64,000 nucleotides of DNA from Rheum nobile (lineage: Eukaryota; Streptophyta; Magnoliopsida; Caryophyllales; Polygonaceae), in the NCBI GenBank assembly GCA_027886185.1, contig WOAB01000126.1, positions 620,001 to 684,000 on the forward strand. The letters are read 5' to 3'. Under the pieces are notes generated by a model, which did no database searches, was not told the origin of the DNA, and saw nothing but the letters and a program-made list of their open reading frames with translations. The position numbers were made by a program, and so were the translations under genes. Every line of letters starts with the position of its first letter. Position 1 is the stretch's first letter. Of this stretch, positions 1 through 10,329 are shown piece after piece.

Positions 1-410
1 AAGTATTGCATGTATCCTGGTTAATTCCTATGCTTACTGCTGCCATTAGATTAAATCTTGATAGTTTCTTGATTGTTTATCGGTTAGGGTTACCAGGACT
101 AGTTGGACTGATAACTATTTCAGAATAGGGACATGAATATTCATAGGAAGGAATTGAAATAATCTAGGATCAACCAATCAAACTGAATGGTGGAGATTTG
201 TCTGGCTAAGTTACTTCTCACCCATAGATTATACCTTTTGCTTTGATTTACTTTGTTACATTGATTACAAACCAAAACCCCCTTTGTTACTATTGACATA
301 CAACTGTTGCACTTAGAAAGATTGCTACCTCCTTATGGGATTCGACCCTTGCTTGCCTACTATACTTAGTTAGGTTTTTGAGGATTACTTTGATAGGCAC
401 TATGACTTTA
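1..410 (+). mobile_element. LTR 3'-end fragment, Tat/Ogre-like Ty3/Gypsy
   Basis: The stretch near 330-400 (tccttatgggattcgaccc, followed by cttgcctactatac and a ttgaggattactttgatagg run) has the wording typical of the ends of Tat-lineage Ty3/Gypsy LTRs as I remember them. No matching second LTR, primer site or coding domain is visible, and the window starts inside the element. The assignment rests on similarity of a short motif only. Confidence 0.35.
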
Positions 411-1250
411 GCCTCGTCACTAGGACAATCAACAGAGGTATCGCAACCCGCTTGAACCTTCTTAGATCGTCTCGTTCCATGCAAACCAACAGATGCGCGG
501 TTGTTAAACCAGACAACCTCTCTGTCAAGTCGGCAAGGGCGTTCTCGGCAATCGTCTGATGCCTAAAGTAAGCAACCGAGCTTTCCTGCAATAAAACCAT
601 TTCCTCCCTGAACTCATCCTCAACCATTTCCTCCCTGAACTCATCCTAAAGTGCATGCATTTGAGAATACCATTCCGGTCAATAATTGGCAAGGTAGGTA
701 AAAAAAACGAGTGGATATGACATAAATCACCCTTAGGTCATCAGATAGCATGCAACGGGATGACACACTGAAATTAGTTAGTGTCTTCAACACCTCTCTT
801 GGCAATCCGAGGTCGGACTGGAAGGAATTCTTCTGTGGGAGACTAAAATCATTCATGTGGTCACTTTCAGAGTCCCACATTCCTGTAATTAAGCAGCAAC
901 TACGGGATACATATCGATTCACACATTAAGCTAAAGAATGAGGAGCGAAAAGCCCTAATTTTAGGAGCGAAAAACACTATTTTCAAAGCAAATGGAAGTG
1001 GTGAAGAAGAGCCCTAATTTTAGGAGCGAAAAGCCCTAATTTAAATTTTAGAATGATGAAGAAGAAGAGAAAACGTACCTGAAGGATGGTCGTTCAACTT
1101 CAAACAAACCCCAGTTGAAGAATGTCGGGAGTAAAGAAAAAGAATAGATGAAGACTGTGAGAGGCCAGTCAGTCGGGGGCATTAGCTGGAAAGTAAGTGT
1201 GAACTGTATCCATTTTGAATGAAACATTTTTTGCGCTTGTACCCCTAATT
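411..1250. other. No recognisable gene; short direct repeats
   Basis: Small minus-strand open frames exist (for example 400-627 and 641-922) but none matches a family I know. A phrase with ccctaattttaggagcgaaa recurs at about 950-1040. This could be a diverged LTR or UTR remnant. Confidence 0.4.
595..647. repeat. Two-copy 27-bp tandem duplication
   Basis: A 26-bp word beginning aaccatttcctccctg occurs at 595-620 and again, identical by eye, at 622-647, separated by one c. It keeps frame in the minus-strand 75-residue open frame (400-627) that covers most of it, but that frame is not a known protein. Confidence 0.85.
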
Positions 1251-1380
1251 TCACGCTTACTTAGTTTTAGCACTTTTATTTTCAATATATCTTGTCATAG
1301 TTTGATATATATATCTTGTCCGGTTGAATATGGTTTTCGATCTTTATTTCATGTAGTTTGATATATATTTTGTCAATCTG

Positions 1381-1610
1381 AATATTTTGCAATAAATAAG
1401 TACAAGTCAATGATATTTTGGATACTCTTTAGATATCCTGACTTGTCAAATCCGACTGCATATTTTACACTAAGAAAGTACAAGTAAATGATATTTTCGA
1501 TATCCTGTCATGCTCTTGTCAAAACCGATTGAATATTTTGCACTACATAAGCACAAGTAAATGATATTTTAGATATCTTGTCATGCTCTTGTCATATCCG
1601 TATTAAAGTA
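1381..1610. repeat. Degenerate ~75-bp tandem repeat, three units
   Basis: Units start near 1381, 1459 and 1532, each with an atattttgcac-like phrase followed by aagtaaatgatatttt and then a cttgtc phrase. Spacing is 78 and 73 bp. The flanking 1251-1800 is AT-rich and holds nothing else I recognise. Confidence 0.6.
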
Positions 1611-1936
1611 ACCAATCTTGTCCTAAATGTATTTGACATATTATCATAAAGTACTATATTCTATAAAAGGAAGATACATAACATGCTTCATAAAGTACTA
1701 AGTATTCCACTTATTATCATAAAGTACTAAATACTACGTGACATTACATAGTCACTACACTAAAGTACTAAATAAAATAATAAATTTTACATAGACACAT
1801 CTCATGCGGAGGACATGGCTGAGGCTGGGAGGTCGCGTGGGTGAAGCACGTCGTCGACCTCTCCGGTCACGATATATATTTTAATGAAAGCCACTGTCCT
1901 ACCAAGGTCGGCAAGGGCGGCGGCGTCTCCACGGTT

Positions 1937-2206
1937 CTACAAGGCCCTCAGGGTACGAGGGCCGCTGTGCGGGGGTAGTACTTCAAAGAAGTAGCAGGTG
2001 TCCCATTCACAATTGTTAAAACTGTAAAGTTGCCCAAGGAGCCACCTTATGTCTTTTACCATTTCAGCCATCAATGACCAGTTTTCATAAATGCCACCCT
2101 CGTAGTAGTGGGTGGCATTTCTGGCCATTTGTCCCCTCGCAGGGACGATTCTCCCGCCGGTATGGACCGTGGTGTACACCCTATGTTCTGTCGGCTGTTC
2201 ATCCAT
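1937..2206 (-). CDS. Hypothetical 89-residue open frame
   Basis: An uninterrupted minus-strand frame of 89 codons lies in an island more GC-rich than its AT-rich neighbours. It is polar, has no signal peptide, membrane segment or motif I recognise, and lies upstream of nothing obviously related. It could be an exon of a decayed gene or a transposon-borne fragment; the balanced base composition is the only reason for listing it. Confidence 0.15.
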   Translation of the reverse strand: MDEQPTEHRVYTTVHTGGRIVPARGQMARNATHYYEGGIYENWSLMAEMVKDIRWLLGQLYSFNNCEWDTCYFFEVLPPHSGPRTLRAL

Positions 2207-2611
2207 GGAAAGGAAGGAAAAGGAGGAAATGTGGAGTTGTGTAGATTACGACGATATTGGAAGAGTTGTAGATGAAGAGATGTGGCTAAGAGGAGGTATA
2301 TAAAGAGGAGTTGGTTGGCAGTTAGGGGTAGATTTATGACAGTTTATTTACTCTCCTATAATAGGAGTCAGTGGGGTTAATTATAACTTTAGATATTGTC
2401 ACGGTAATTTGTATATCCTGTCGGGTATGTACTTTAAATACTCTATATTTTTTTACACAACTACCATTTAACTGCCATGTAACTTCCATTTAACTGGCAC
2501 ACACATAACTGCAATGGAACTTAACTACCTCATATACTTTGATCGAGTATACTTTAAATGGAACGTATGTTCAAGTTGTCATACCATTGTCATACCATTT
2601 AGGTAAGCCTG

Positions 2612-2890
2612 TCACGTATGCTTTTTGTTCAAGTTGTCATACCAAATGTAAACAAATTCATCCAAACCACAAAGAGGACAACATGTTGGAAAATTCATCC
2701 AAACCACAAAGAACCTAATGTTATCGAACAACAAAATCACCCAAACCACCAAACCAAAGAAACTAATGTTCTCGACCTGAATATAATTATCCAAACCACA
2801 AAGACCTAATGTTCGACTGACCCAACTTGTTCGAAAAATCATCCAAACCACAAAGACCCTAATGTTGTCGACCTGAATAAAATTATCCAA
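2612..2890. repeat. Imperfect tandem repeat with 'atccaaaccacaaag' units
   Basis: The phrase atccaaaccacaaaga recurs about five to six times with variants (cacccaaaccacc, attatccaaaccac), each followed by a cctaatgtt and usually a tcgac phrase, at intervals of roughly 50-65 bp. It lies directly downstream of the last exon of the Ulp1-like gene. Confidence 0.65.
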
Positions 2891-2899
2891 ACATCCAAC

Positions 2900-3635
2900 T
2901 TAAACCTCAGGGTTCCTTAGGTTCGACCTCCACACCCCGTCAAACACGCTGTTAGCCATATCTCTCCTGAAGCCGTCGATAAATTTGTCGGCCACAACAT
3001 TAATACTTTTCCACCCAGCACTGAGCATCTCTATGTGTTTCAGAGTGTAAATCCCACAATCGCCACTAGGAACACAAAATGTATCAAAGTTAGTTAGATG
3101 AAATATATATAAAAAGTGGTAAGGGTAATGATATTTCGACTGACCCACGCTTGTTCTGCTTCACTTCTTGAATTCTGGAAAATTTAAACTCCTCAGTACC
3201 CCGATCTGCAAATTTATGGGCAAGTGGCGGGTACTGACTCATGAAGTGAGGAAGAAACTTGCTCACCCCAAACAACATGGTCTCTACATCCAGGTTTCTG
3301 TACAAATTGATATTACAATCATATACATTTATCTCCCATCGTTGCAGATCGATTTGTACAGTAACCCAATGTTCATTAAGGAGGTTGAAGGGGGCATAAA
3401 TGAAGTCCACATCATGCCAACTGGACCCATACAATGCATGCTTAACTCCCCTAAAGTACCGAATTGCACGTTGATTTGCAGGTGGAACAACTTGATCATT
3501 TTGGGCATAGTATCTCAATGCATCTCTATAATCTACAAACCAGAAAACGTCCAATACTATGGTCTTATGATTGCACACATGATTCTCCAGAAGTGCCTTA
3601 CAAATGTAACAACAAACTTCATCCATGTGCTTCAA
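2900..3635 (-). pseudogene. Ulp1/C48 peptidase domain, two exons
   Basis: Exon one (3635 to about 3149) carries the histidine block (LLNEHWVTVQID) and the aspartate block (WEINVYDC). A GT-AG intron of about 80 bp follows, and the next exon carries the cysteine block (GDCGIYTLKHIEML) at about 3070-3020. The His, Asp and Cys of the C48 catalytic triad are therefore all still encoded in order. The frame ends at about 2900 after a short C-terminal tail. In SUMO proteases these residues hydrolyse the isopeptide bond; whether this copy is expressed is unknown, and the upstream region of the same gene is damaged. Confidence 0.7.
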
Positions 3636-4644
3636 AAAATAAAAACCATCTTGTCAGACATTGCAACAAATCCCAACAGTTAACTAATTTGACATCAAAA
3701 CTCCTTAACTTACATCATCACGCAACCAAGCTTTTGGTTCCAGTAATAGCCGAAACCAGGCCTTGTCCAACGATGTACCATTGAGTCCCACTCTTGGCTC
3801 AGAGCTGAGAAAGAATAAAGGCATAATTCAATCCATAAGGTAGTTCAACATAATTAAATCCGTGAGTTACTAACCTTTCATCGTCCATCCATTGCAACAA
3901 ATCAATCATCTCCTTCACCTATGAATTCTTGGTTATCTTCTTCACATTTCCCCCCTTCTTCCCATATGTGTAAGGTGTTAGCTTTTCGGAAGATGGCTTC
4001 GTCATACGGGTAGGAAGGAGCCTCTTCGGTAAGGGAGTCTAATTTCGTTTCCTTTTGGATTTCCCATTGCTGGATACATCAGCGGCCATAGAGGTGGCCG
4101 CTGTAGTTAGCACTTCAAGAGGTTCCTGCTCCTGCTTGGTAAGCTCCTCCCGTGGGGCACCTTCAAGATCATTAGTAAAATCCTGGAAATTATCGACATC
4201 GCCAACCTTTTCATTTAGGGCTTCAACAATGCCCATTACAACATCCGGAGACTCACCATACAAGACCAACCTACGCTCATTAGCAAGTGGTTTAAGTATT
4301 AGCAAATTATCAAACCAGACAAAAATGGAATGCACATAAAACTATGATACATTCCCTACATTAAATCATGACATCCTGTCACCCTATATTACAAATCCAG
4401 TCACCATGTAACCTAAAATCTGACTGGAATGCACATAAAACAATCTGGAATGCACATATATTATATAAAAGGAAAAATAACATCACATTTGTTGTTACAC
4501 CATCATATTCTGTAAATGCACTCTTCAAACTAAACAGACATCCTGCATATTCACGATGATCCTGTCACCCTGAATTGAAACATCCGATCATACTATTGCA
4601 TAAAGTATACAACTATGATGCAAAGATACAAAGAAAACACACTG

Positions 4645-5372
4645 TTAAAATGCATATATAACTACATGAAACACAACTGGCATGCCTTGAATGGAATATG
4701 GAATTCTTGGTAGGTTGGAGAGTAGCTTTGTCTTTTCTACTGTTTGCATCCTTTTGGCCAGTGATGTGGTCAATGACTTGTGAAGCTCTTCATAAGCAAC
4801 CCTTCCCCATGGATAATCCCAAAACTTATCCATATTCTCTAACAGCTTAACATGGAGTGGCTTCACCAGCCTCTTCTTATCCCCTCCCAGCAACATGCCC
4901 TCAACTATCAACAATAGTGCCAACTTCAACTTGTAATTGTCCAACTCATGATATTCTCCGAATCTGTTGTAAACATCTTATACTGTAGTCTTAGGACCAC
5001 CTGGACTACCAAAAAACCTCTCCATTACTAGACCCTCACCTTTAGTATCCACAAACAGAATTTCCCCATAATTGAGTCCAGTGATGAGACCGAACTCCTT
5101 GATCGAAAACCTCAACTCTTTTCCTACCACCTCATACCAAGACTCCCACTTTTTTTTTGTTTCAAGTTGCTTGAACAAAACTGCATGCAATGTGTCTGTG
5201 AAGAAAATGATACCTGTTGCAAAATTTTCAATACTTTTCCAAACGGGCCATCCAAAACCTGTTGCCAATCTGTAGGTGTCAACTTGTTTTCAATCTCACG
5301 AACAAAGTGCACCCTACAATTAATGTTAATTCTTCCGTAGAATGGTTCCCCTCTATAATAACTATACTTAAT
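4645..5372 (-). pseudogene. DUF1985 region of the Ulp1-type gene
   Basis: After the acceptor at 5372 the frame reads through a short N-terminal segment, shifts near 5200-5222, and then shows the DUF1985 signature (WYEVVGKELRFSIKEFGLIT, near 5100). After the TAA at 4978-4980 the same frame resumes at once with DNYKLKLALLLIVEGMLL and an FWDYPWGRVAYEELHKSL segment, both typical of this family. The exact resumption of frame after the stop indicates a point mutation rather than an intron. DUF1985 has no established biochemical function. Confidence 0.65.
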
Positions 5373-5691
5373 CTGAAAACCAAATGACAAATCTAATAAA
5401 CAAACAAATTGAACCATTTGCGAAGCCTGACAGAACAAAATGTATAAAAACTTACATCCCCTTTGAAGATTATGGGCTTTTTCGCCTTTACTGTTTTCAC
5501 TTTTCACGTCGTCGGCCTGCCCTTCCCATATTTTTTGTCTATCGGACTGTCATAGGTTTTTCTCTCTTTCACCTGAACTTCGTCTATCTGCTTCTTCTTC
5601 TTTTGATCTTGGGTGGGGGATCTTCTTTTCTCTTCATTTTCTCTCCGCTCTTCAGGGGGCTCGATTCTTTACCACCTCTAAGCACTGCCAT

Positions 5692-6200
5692 TTTCTAGGG
5701 CTTTTTTTAGAGGTTCCAGGGTACAAACAATGGAGGTTCAGTTCAGTTCGGAGAGGAAGGAATCAAAGAAATTGGAGGGCGGCGTAGAAAGGGTTGAAGA
5801 AACTGTAAGAAGTTGTCCGATGAGAGAGATGGAAGTTACAGAGAGATGGTTTTGCAACAATGTCGGGGAAGGTTTTGGAGGGAATCTAGGGGGGAAGGGA
5901 ACGGTTTTGGGGATAATAAATTTGCTGCTTAACAAATTTGCTGCTTAAAGGTAAACTTTCCACATTAAAAAATTCACTTATAATCCCAAAGCAACAAAAA
6001 GAAATAGGAAAATGAAAATTGAGTTTATCTTTTTCTTGAAAATCCAAAATTAGGGAAAATGGACATTTTTGCAATTGTTTATGCCTAAAAAGGTACCCAT
6101 GTAATATAGGCAAGGCATTTCATGCTAATTCCAAAATTTGTGGACTAAGGGTGTAATGTAAATATGGGGAAGGCCTATTTTTTTGCTAATTCCTCAATAA
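5692..6200. other. No gene seen; gene 5' flank
   Basis: Upstream flank of the DUF1985/Ulp1 gene. A small plus-strand open frame (5730-5948) lacks any known motif. The phrase aaatttgctgctta is directly duplicated at about 5920-5948. Confidence 0.4.
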
Positions 6201-7595
6201 ATTATCTAATCATAATTTATTTATGTTGTGTGTTTTGGGTACATATCGGAATCGCTTTTGGAACGGAAATAAAGCAGGGAGCCAATTTGTTTTTCAAGCA
6301 ACCATATTCATTACGCCGTTCAAGCTTTTCGTAATTCAAGGCAAGTGGCGGTTTTCTCTTGCAATTTATTCCATATTCATCTTAATTGACAATGAATCGA
6401 TTGTGCTATTAAGTTGGGATAAATATCATTGATAAATTTGTTTGGGAACTTGTGTGTTAAATTGGTGCGAAAATGAACCTTATTTATTAGGTTGTATATT
6501 TGCTAGCAATGACCCTCATATATATATATATATTATTGTAGGGTGCTAGATGAACTTTGGTGTGGATTTGGTGTGGACTTATATGTTAGTTAGCACGAGT
6601 ATTCGTAGGAACGCTATTCACTTGGCGAGGTTTAGTCGTTTCTTTATAACTTGGTATTAGGATGATTATTGCCCTAATACTTTTGGTCATGACCTACCCT
6701 TATTCAAATATAAGTGGTGGTGCACTTAGCTAGTGCCAATATTCGGGATTTGTCCCTTTCTATATCTCGTATCGAGATTGGTTGTGGAATTAAAAGTCTT
6801 AATGCTAATGCACGTTTTGAAATTAAATAAGATAAATGCCATTTTGCACATAATTAATATACCCTCGGGCGAGAAGTACAACATGGAACCCGCCCAGATT
6901 CTTGTTCAAAGTAAGTCCATTTCCAATTTGGATTCGCATTATGCGGTGAGGTTGGTCGAGAACCCAAATATTCAAATAGTCGTTTTTCAAACTTTGTGTG
7001 ATAAATATAATGCTCCCAAATAAACATATATATTCCTATAAGACTCATTTCGTTGGAGTCTTCTATTGGTGCATATCTCTTTCTATCGTTTGAATGAGAC
7101 TATCCGAGTTATGTATCATCTACCGACTATTATTCGAGAGACAATGATAGTAACTGAATACAATCACGTAGAGCCATTCTGTTTGAGCCCTTGTTTAGTC
7201 ATTCATTAGACTAACAAACCTTTCACTTTCCTTGCATGGTTGACTGGTGTCATCCGTCCTATACGGTACATCAGGTAAAGCTTTCCAAGTTGAAGACACG
7301 GGAAGACAACGTTGAAGGCAACTGTTTTCCCTTTTGGTATTTGACATTTGTTTTTAAATAAGGTTAAGATCCTATTTTGGAGTTTGTTATTTTTGAAGTC
7401 TTTCGCTGATACTTTGATATATTATTGAGTTGCCATCGTTAGCAGCGTCGTTATAAGACAATTTTGGATTTAATATATTATATTTCGTTTTATTTTGTAT
7501 TTGCGATCAATACTGTAAAGCCTTGGGTGAGTTTGGATATGTGATCTGAGGTCATTGGCGGTAATATTCCTAAGGTAATTTAGGGGTGTTATAGT
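6200..7595 (+). mobile_element. Degenerate Ty3/Gypsy-type LTR ending at a primer site
   Basis: The region ends in aggggtgttatag followed by a Met-tRNA-like primer site (7598-7610), the usual end of a plant Gypsy LTR. It also contains a tcattagactaacaaacct phrase (about 7200-7222) resembling one in the LTR at 62-63.8 kb (about 63449-63471). The 5' boundary is not visible, so the start given is approximate. No protein domains of this element are present downstream; a LINE interrupts it. Confidence 0.35.
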
Positions 7596-7597
7596 TA

Positions 7598-7610
7598 TGA
7601 TATCAGAGCT
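7598..7610 (+). other. Primer binding site (copy 1)
   Basis: tgatatcagagct matches the tRNA-iMet complementary site TGGTATCAGAGC with one change and lies a few bases after the LTR end. Confidence 0.5.
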
Positions 7611-7760
7611 AAAGGTTTTTTTTAAACTCAAAACTTTTAAGCCGTTTTGGTGTTTATTTGAGTTTTGTAAAAGAAAAAATTTGGTATGAAAATTTTCTTT
7701 ACTATAAGCCCCAAGTAAGGCTTAGAATAAAAATGTCTTTAAAAAGGCTTTAGACCACAA

Positions 7761-8323
7761 CTTGTAGTCCTAGGAGACACGGTCAAAGGCTTTTTGGAGG
7801 TCCATGTTTATCATACACATAGGTGACACATTTTTACATTGGTAGCCTCTGACAAATTCATGTGCCACAATGTTATGGGTGATGCTTCTTCACGGGATGA
7901 AGGCACCCTGGTTCTCAACTACAACATCATGAACCACATCTCTAAGTTTCTCCAAAAGCAATTTGGAGATGATTTTGAGGGTCACATTACTACAAGAGAT
8001 AGACCTAAATTCCTTCACGAAAGTAGGGTTATCAACTTTAGGTACCAAGGTGATGAAAGTGGATTTTTTCTATCCAAGAAGTTGCCCTGGGTTGAAAAAT
8101 TCTAGAACAGTAGTACATAGTCACTGCCGACCAAATTCCATGCATTCTTAAAGAAATGGTTTCCAAATCCATCTGGCCCAGGTGACTTATTGTTTATGAT
8201 TTTCCAGAGGGAACTTTTAATATGGGTTGGCGTGGGAGTTCTCAAGAAGTACAGATGGTCCTCAACCGTGGCCATCGGTCCCTGAAGTGTAATAGTAGAC
8301 CAGTTTGTGACGTTAGAGGCACT
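7761..8323 (-). pseudogene. LINE reverse transcriptase fragment (duplicate copy)
   Basis: The reverse strand encodes an RT block with NNKSPGPDGFGNHFFKNAWN (about 8230-8170) and, after frame damage, an INMDLQKAFDRVSW block (about 7810-7770), both hallmarks of plant L1-type reverse transcriptases. It stops abruptly inside the palm domain at the junction with Gypsy leader DNA. This is the displaced copy in the tandem duplication; the continuous LINE is the one starting at about 8561. Confidence 0.7.
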
Positions 8324-8398
8324 GGCGGTAATATTGGATATGTGATCTGAGGTCATTGGCGGTAATATTTCTATGGTAATTTAGGGGTGTTACAGTTA

Positions 8399-8410
8399 TG
8401 GTATCAGAGT
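8399..8410 (+). other. Primer binding site (copy 2)
   Basis: tggtatcagagt, the duplicate of the site at 7598, follows aggggtgttacag. It is closer to the canonical Met-tRNA site than copy 1. Confidence 0.5.
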
Positions 8411-8560
8411 TAAAGGTTTTTTTAAACTCAAAACTTTTAATCTATTTTGCTGTTTATTTGAGTTTTGTAAAAGAAAAAATTTGGTATGAAAATTTTCTGT
8501 ACTATAAGCCCTAAGTAAGGCTTAGAATAAAAATGTCTTTAAAAAGGTTTTAGACCACAA

Positions 8561-9240
8561 CTAGGTAGTCCCAGGAGACACGGTCAAAGGCTTTTTGGAG
8601 GTCCATCTTTATCATACACCTAGGTGACACATTTTTACATTGGTAGCCTCTGACAAATTCCTGTGCCACAACAATGTTGTGGGTGATGCTTCTTCATGAG
8701 ATGAAGGCACCCTGGTTCTCAGCTATAACATCATGAACCACATCTCTAAGTTTCTCCACAAGCAATTTGGAGATGATTGTGAGGGTCACATTACTACAAG
8801 GGATAGACCTAAATTCCTTCACGAAAGTAGGGATATCAACTTTAGGTACCAAGGTGATGAAAGTGGATTTTTTCTATCCAAGAAGTTGACATGTGTTGAA
8901 AAATTCAAGAACAGTAGTACACAAGTCAATGCCGACCAAATTCCATGCATTCTTGAAGAAATGGTTGCCAAATCCGTATGGCCCAGGTGGATTTGGTCGG
9001 CGTGGGAGTTCTCAAGAAGTACAGATGGTCGTCAAACGTGGCCACCGGCCCCTGAAGTGTAGCAGTAGACCAGTTTGTGACGTTAGAGGCACTTCCCAGC
9101 AGATTAGAGTAGAATCCCACTGTTTCCTACGTAATGGTTGCCCCATCCTCAAGTGTAGTACCATCTTCTTTTTGGATAAGGTGGATAACATTTTTCCTCT
9201 TCCTCACTTTTACTTGCCTGAAAAAGATGGATGAGGTCTC
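8561..9240 (-). pseudogene. LINE ORF2 reverse transcriptase start
   Basis: This copy carries the SNVTNWSTATLQGPVATFDD linker and then the same RT blocks as the duplicate at 7761-8323, with additional deletions (about 35 bp lost near 8990 where the SPGPDG block would lie). It ends at 8561 within the palm domain and joins Gypsy leader sequence. No catalytic YADD-type motif is present because that part is lost. Confidence 0.65.
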
Positions 9241-9599
9241 CTCCCCCATTTTGATCTAGTTCAGTTTGGATCTTTGTGAAGTGATTCTGTGGGCTTCCTT
9301 AGCGGCATTCTTGACTATTTCTTGGAGTGTAACATCAAAAGCATCATCCTGAAGGGCTAAGTGGGTAGTTTGTAGAATTTATGTCGTGTGGAAGACTTCC
9401 CCTTCCATGTCACTACATTGTCGCTCTTCCAGATCTTAATAGGTCCTTTAGCTTTTTTCAGTCTTATAGCTAGTTGAAACTCCTTGATAACATCATCATA
9501 ATCAGTCAGGCTGGTCCAAATCTAAAGGGAAACTGTCTGTTAATCTCATCCTCCTGAATCACTACCCAACTCGAGGAGTGGTAAGAGCGGTCAGGAGAG

Positions 9600-10213
9600 T
9601 CAGAAGTAAGCATGTGAAATGGGGAAGGAATGAAGCCATTTCTCATTCACTATGACACGGTCCAACTCACGATAGATGCACTCAAGCCCATTCCTCTTGT
9701 TGTTCCAGGTAAGCTTTGCCCCAGCGTACTTTAAATCTTCAAACTGTGTATTGAAGAGGAAGGATGCCAGTTCATGAGAGTCCTCTATCGAGCTTCTTAG
9801 TGCCGTCGAGGATATAATTGAAGTTTCCCAAACAAATCGAGGGTTAGAGGTGGAGTTGGCCAAAGAGACCAAACTTCTCCAAGTGGCAACTCTCCCATGC
9901 ATACAATTTTCCGCATAAACAACCGTCACTACAAACTTAAGAGAACCATCACAAGGTTTGACAATGCACGAGATGGTATGGTCAGAGCAAGATAAGATCT
10001 GGACATCTAACATTGTCGGTTGCCAAATGAGCAGGATGCGTCCCATATCTGTCGGATCCCCAAAGAATCTAAACATGATATTTGATTCCTTGGATAAAAG
10101 AAGGTGAGTTTCCAGAATAGTGAAAAAATTAATATGGCATCTATTCAAGAAGTGGACAACCATGTCACACTTTGCCGGGTGGTTGAGGCCCCAGACGTTC
10201 CAAACTCCACCTC
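9600..10213 (-). pseudogene. LINE ORF2 endonuclease domain
   Basis: The minus strand begins with GVWNVWGLNHPAK, the usual opening of plant L1 ORF2, then a block with FFTILETHLL, a central FVVTVVYAEN segment, AGAKLTWNNKR and ELDRVIVNEKWL. These are the successive conserved blocks of the APE-type endonuclease that nicks target DNA. The expected GDFN-type block is changed (WETSII at about 9830), which would remove an active-site residue. It is followed by damaged sequence (9240-9600) linking it to the RT. Confidence 0.75.
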
Positions 10214-10329
10214 TAATGCTAGACTTAAGGACCTAGAAGATAACTGCTACATCTATGGGGGCTATCTGGGTCAAGGGGACTAAACCGGTTCGTAAGGACA
10301 ACCAACTCATCAGCTATGCCCTGTTGGTT

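Larger units (their letters stand above)
2900..5691 (-). pseudogene. DUF1985-Ulp1 (C48 peptidase-like) gene, decayed
   Basis: A minus-strand, multi-exon gene model. A possible start at 5691 opens a lysine/arginine-rich N-terminus. A donor (ttac on the plus strand at 5452-5455) and an acceptor next to 5372 define a first intron; a DUF1985-type region follows (5372-4645), then an acidic/basic linker exon (4335-4039), then a C48 cysteine-protease region (3635-2900). Such DUF1985 plus Ulp1 proteins are common in plants and many copies are carried by Mutator-like elements; the Ulp1 domain in the wider family cleaves SUMO conjugates. Damage: a frame disturbance after the first exon start, a frameshift near 5200-5222 and an in-frame TAA at 4978-4980. 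No transposase or clear terminal inverted repeats were found, so host-gene or transposon origin is undecided. Confidence 0.6.
7533..9093. repeat. ~800-bp tandem duplication spanning LTR end, primer site and LINE RT
   Basis: Copy 1 is about 7533-8323 and copy 2 about 8334-9093, offset 801 bp at the left end. Both contain, in the same order, the LTR 3' end, the primer site, the leader and the antisense LINE reverse-transcriptase fragment. Copy 2 lacks about 35 bp near 8990 relative to copy 1. The junction lies at aggcact/ggcggtaata, where ggcggtaatatt is also found at 7555 as possible microhomology. Copies differ at several percent of positions by eye, so the event is not recent. Confidence 0.85.
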
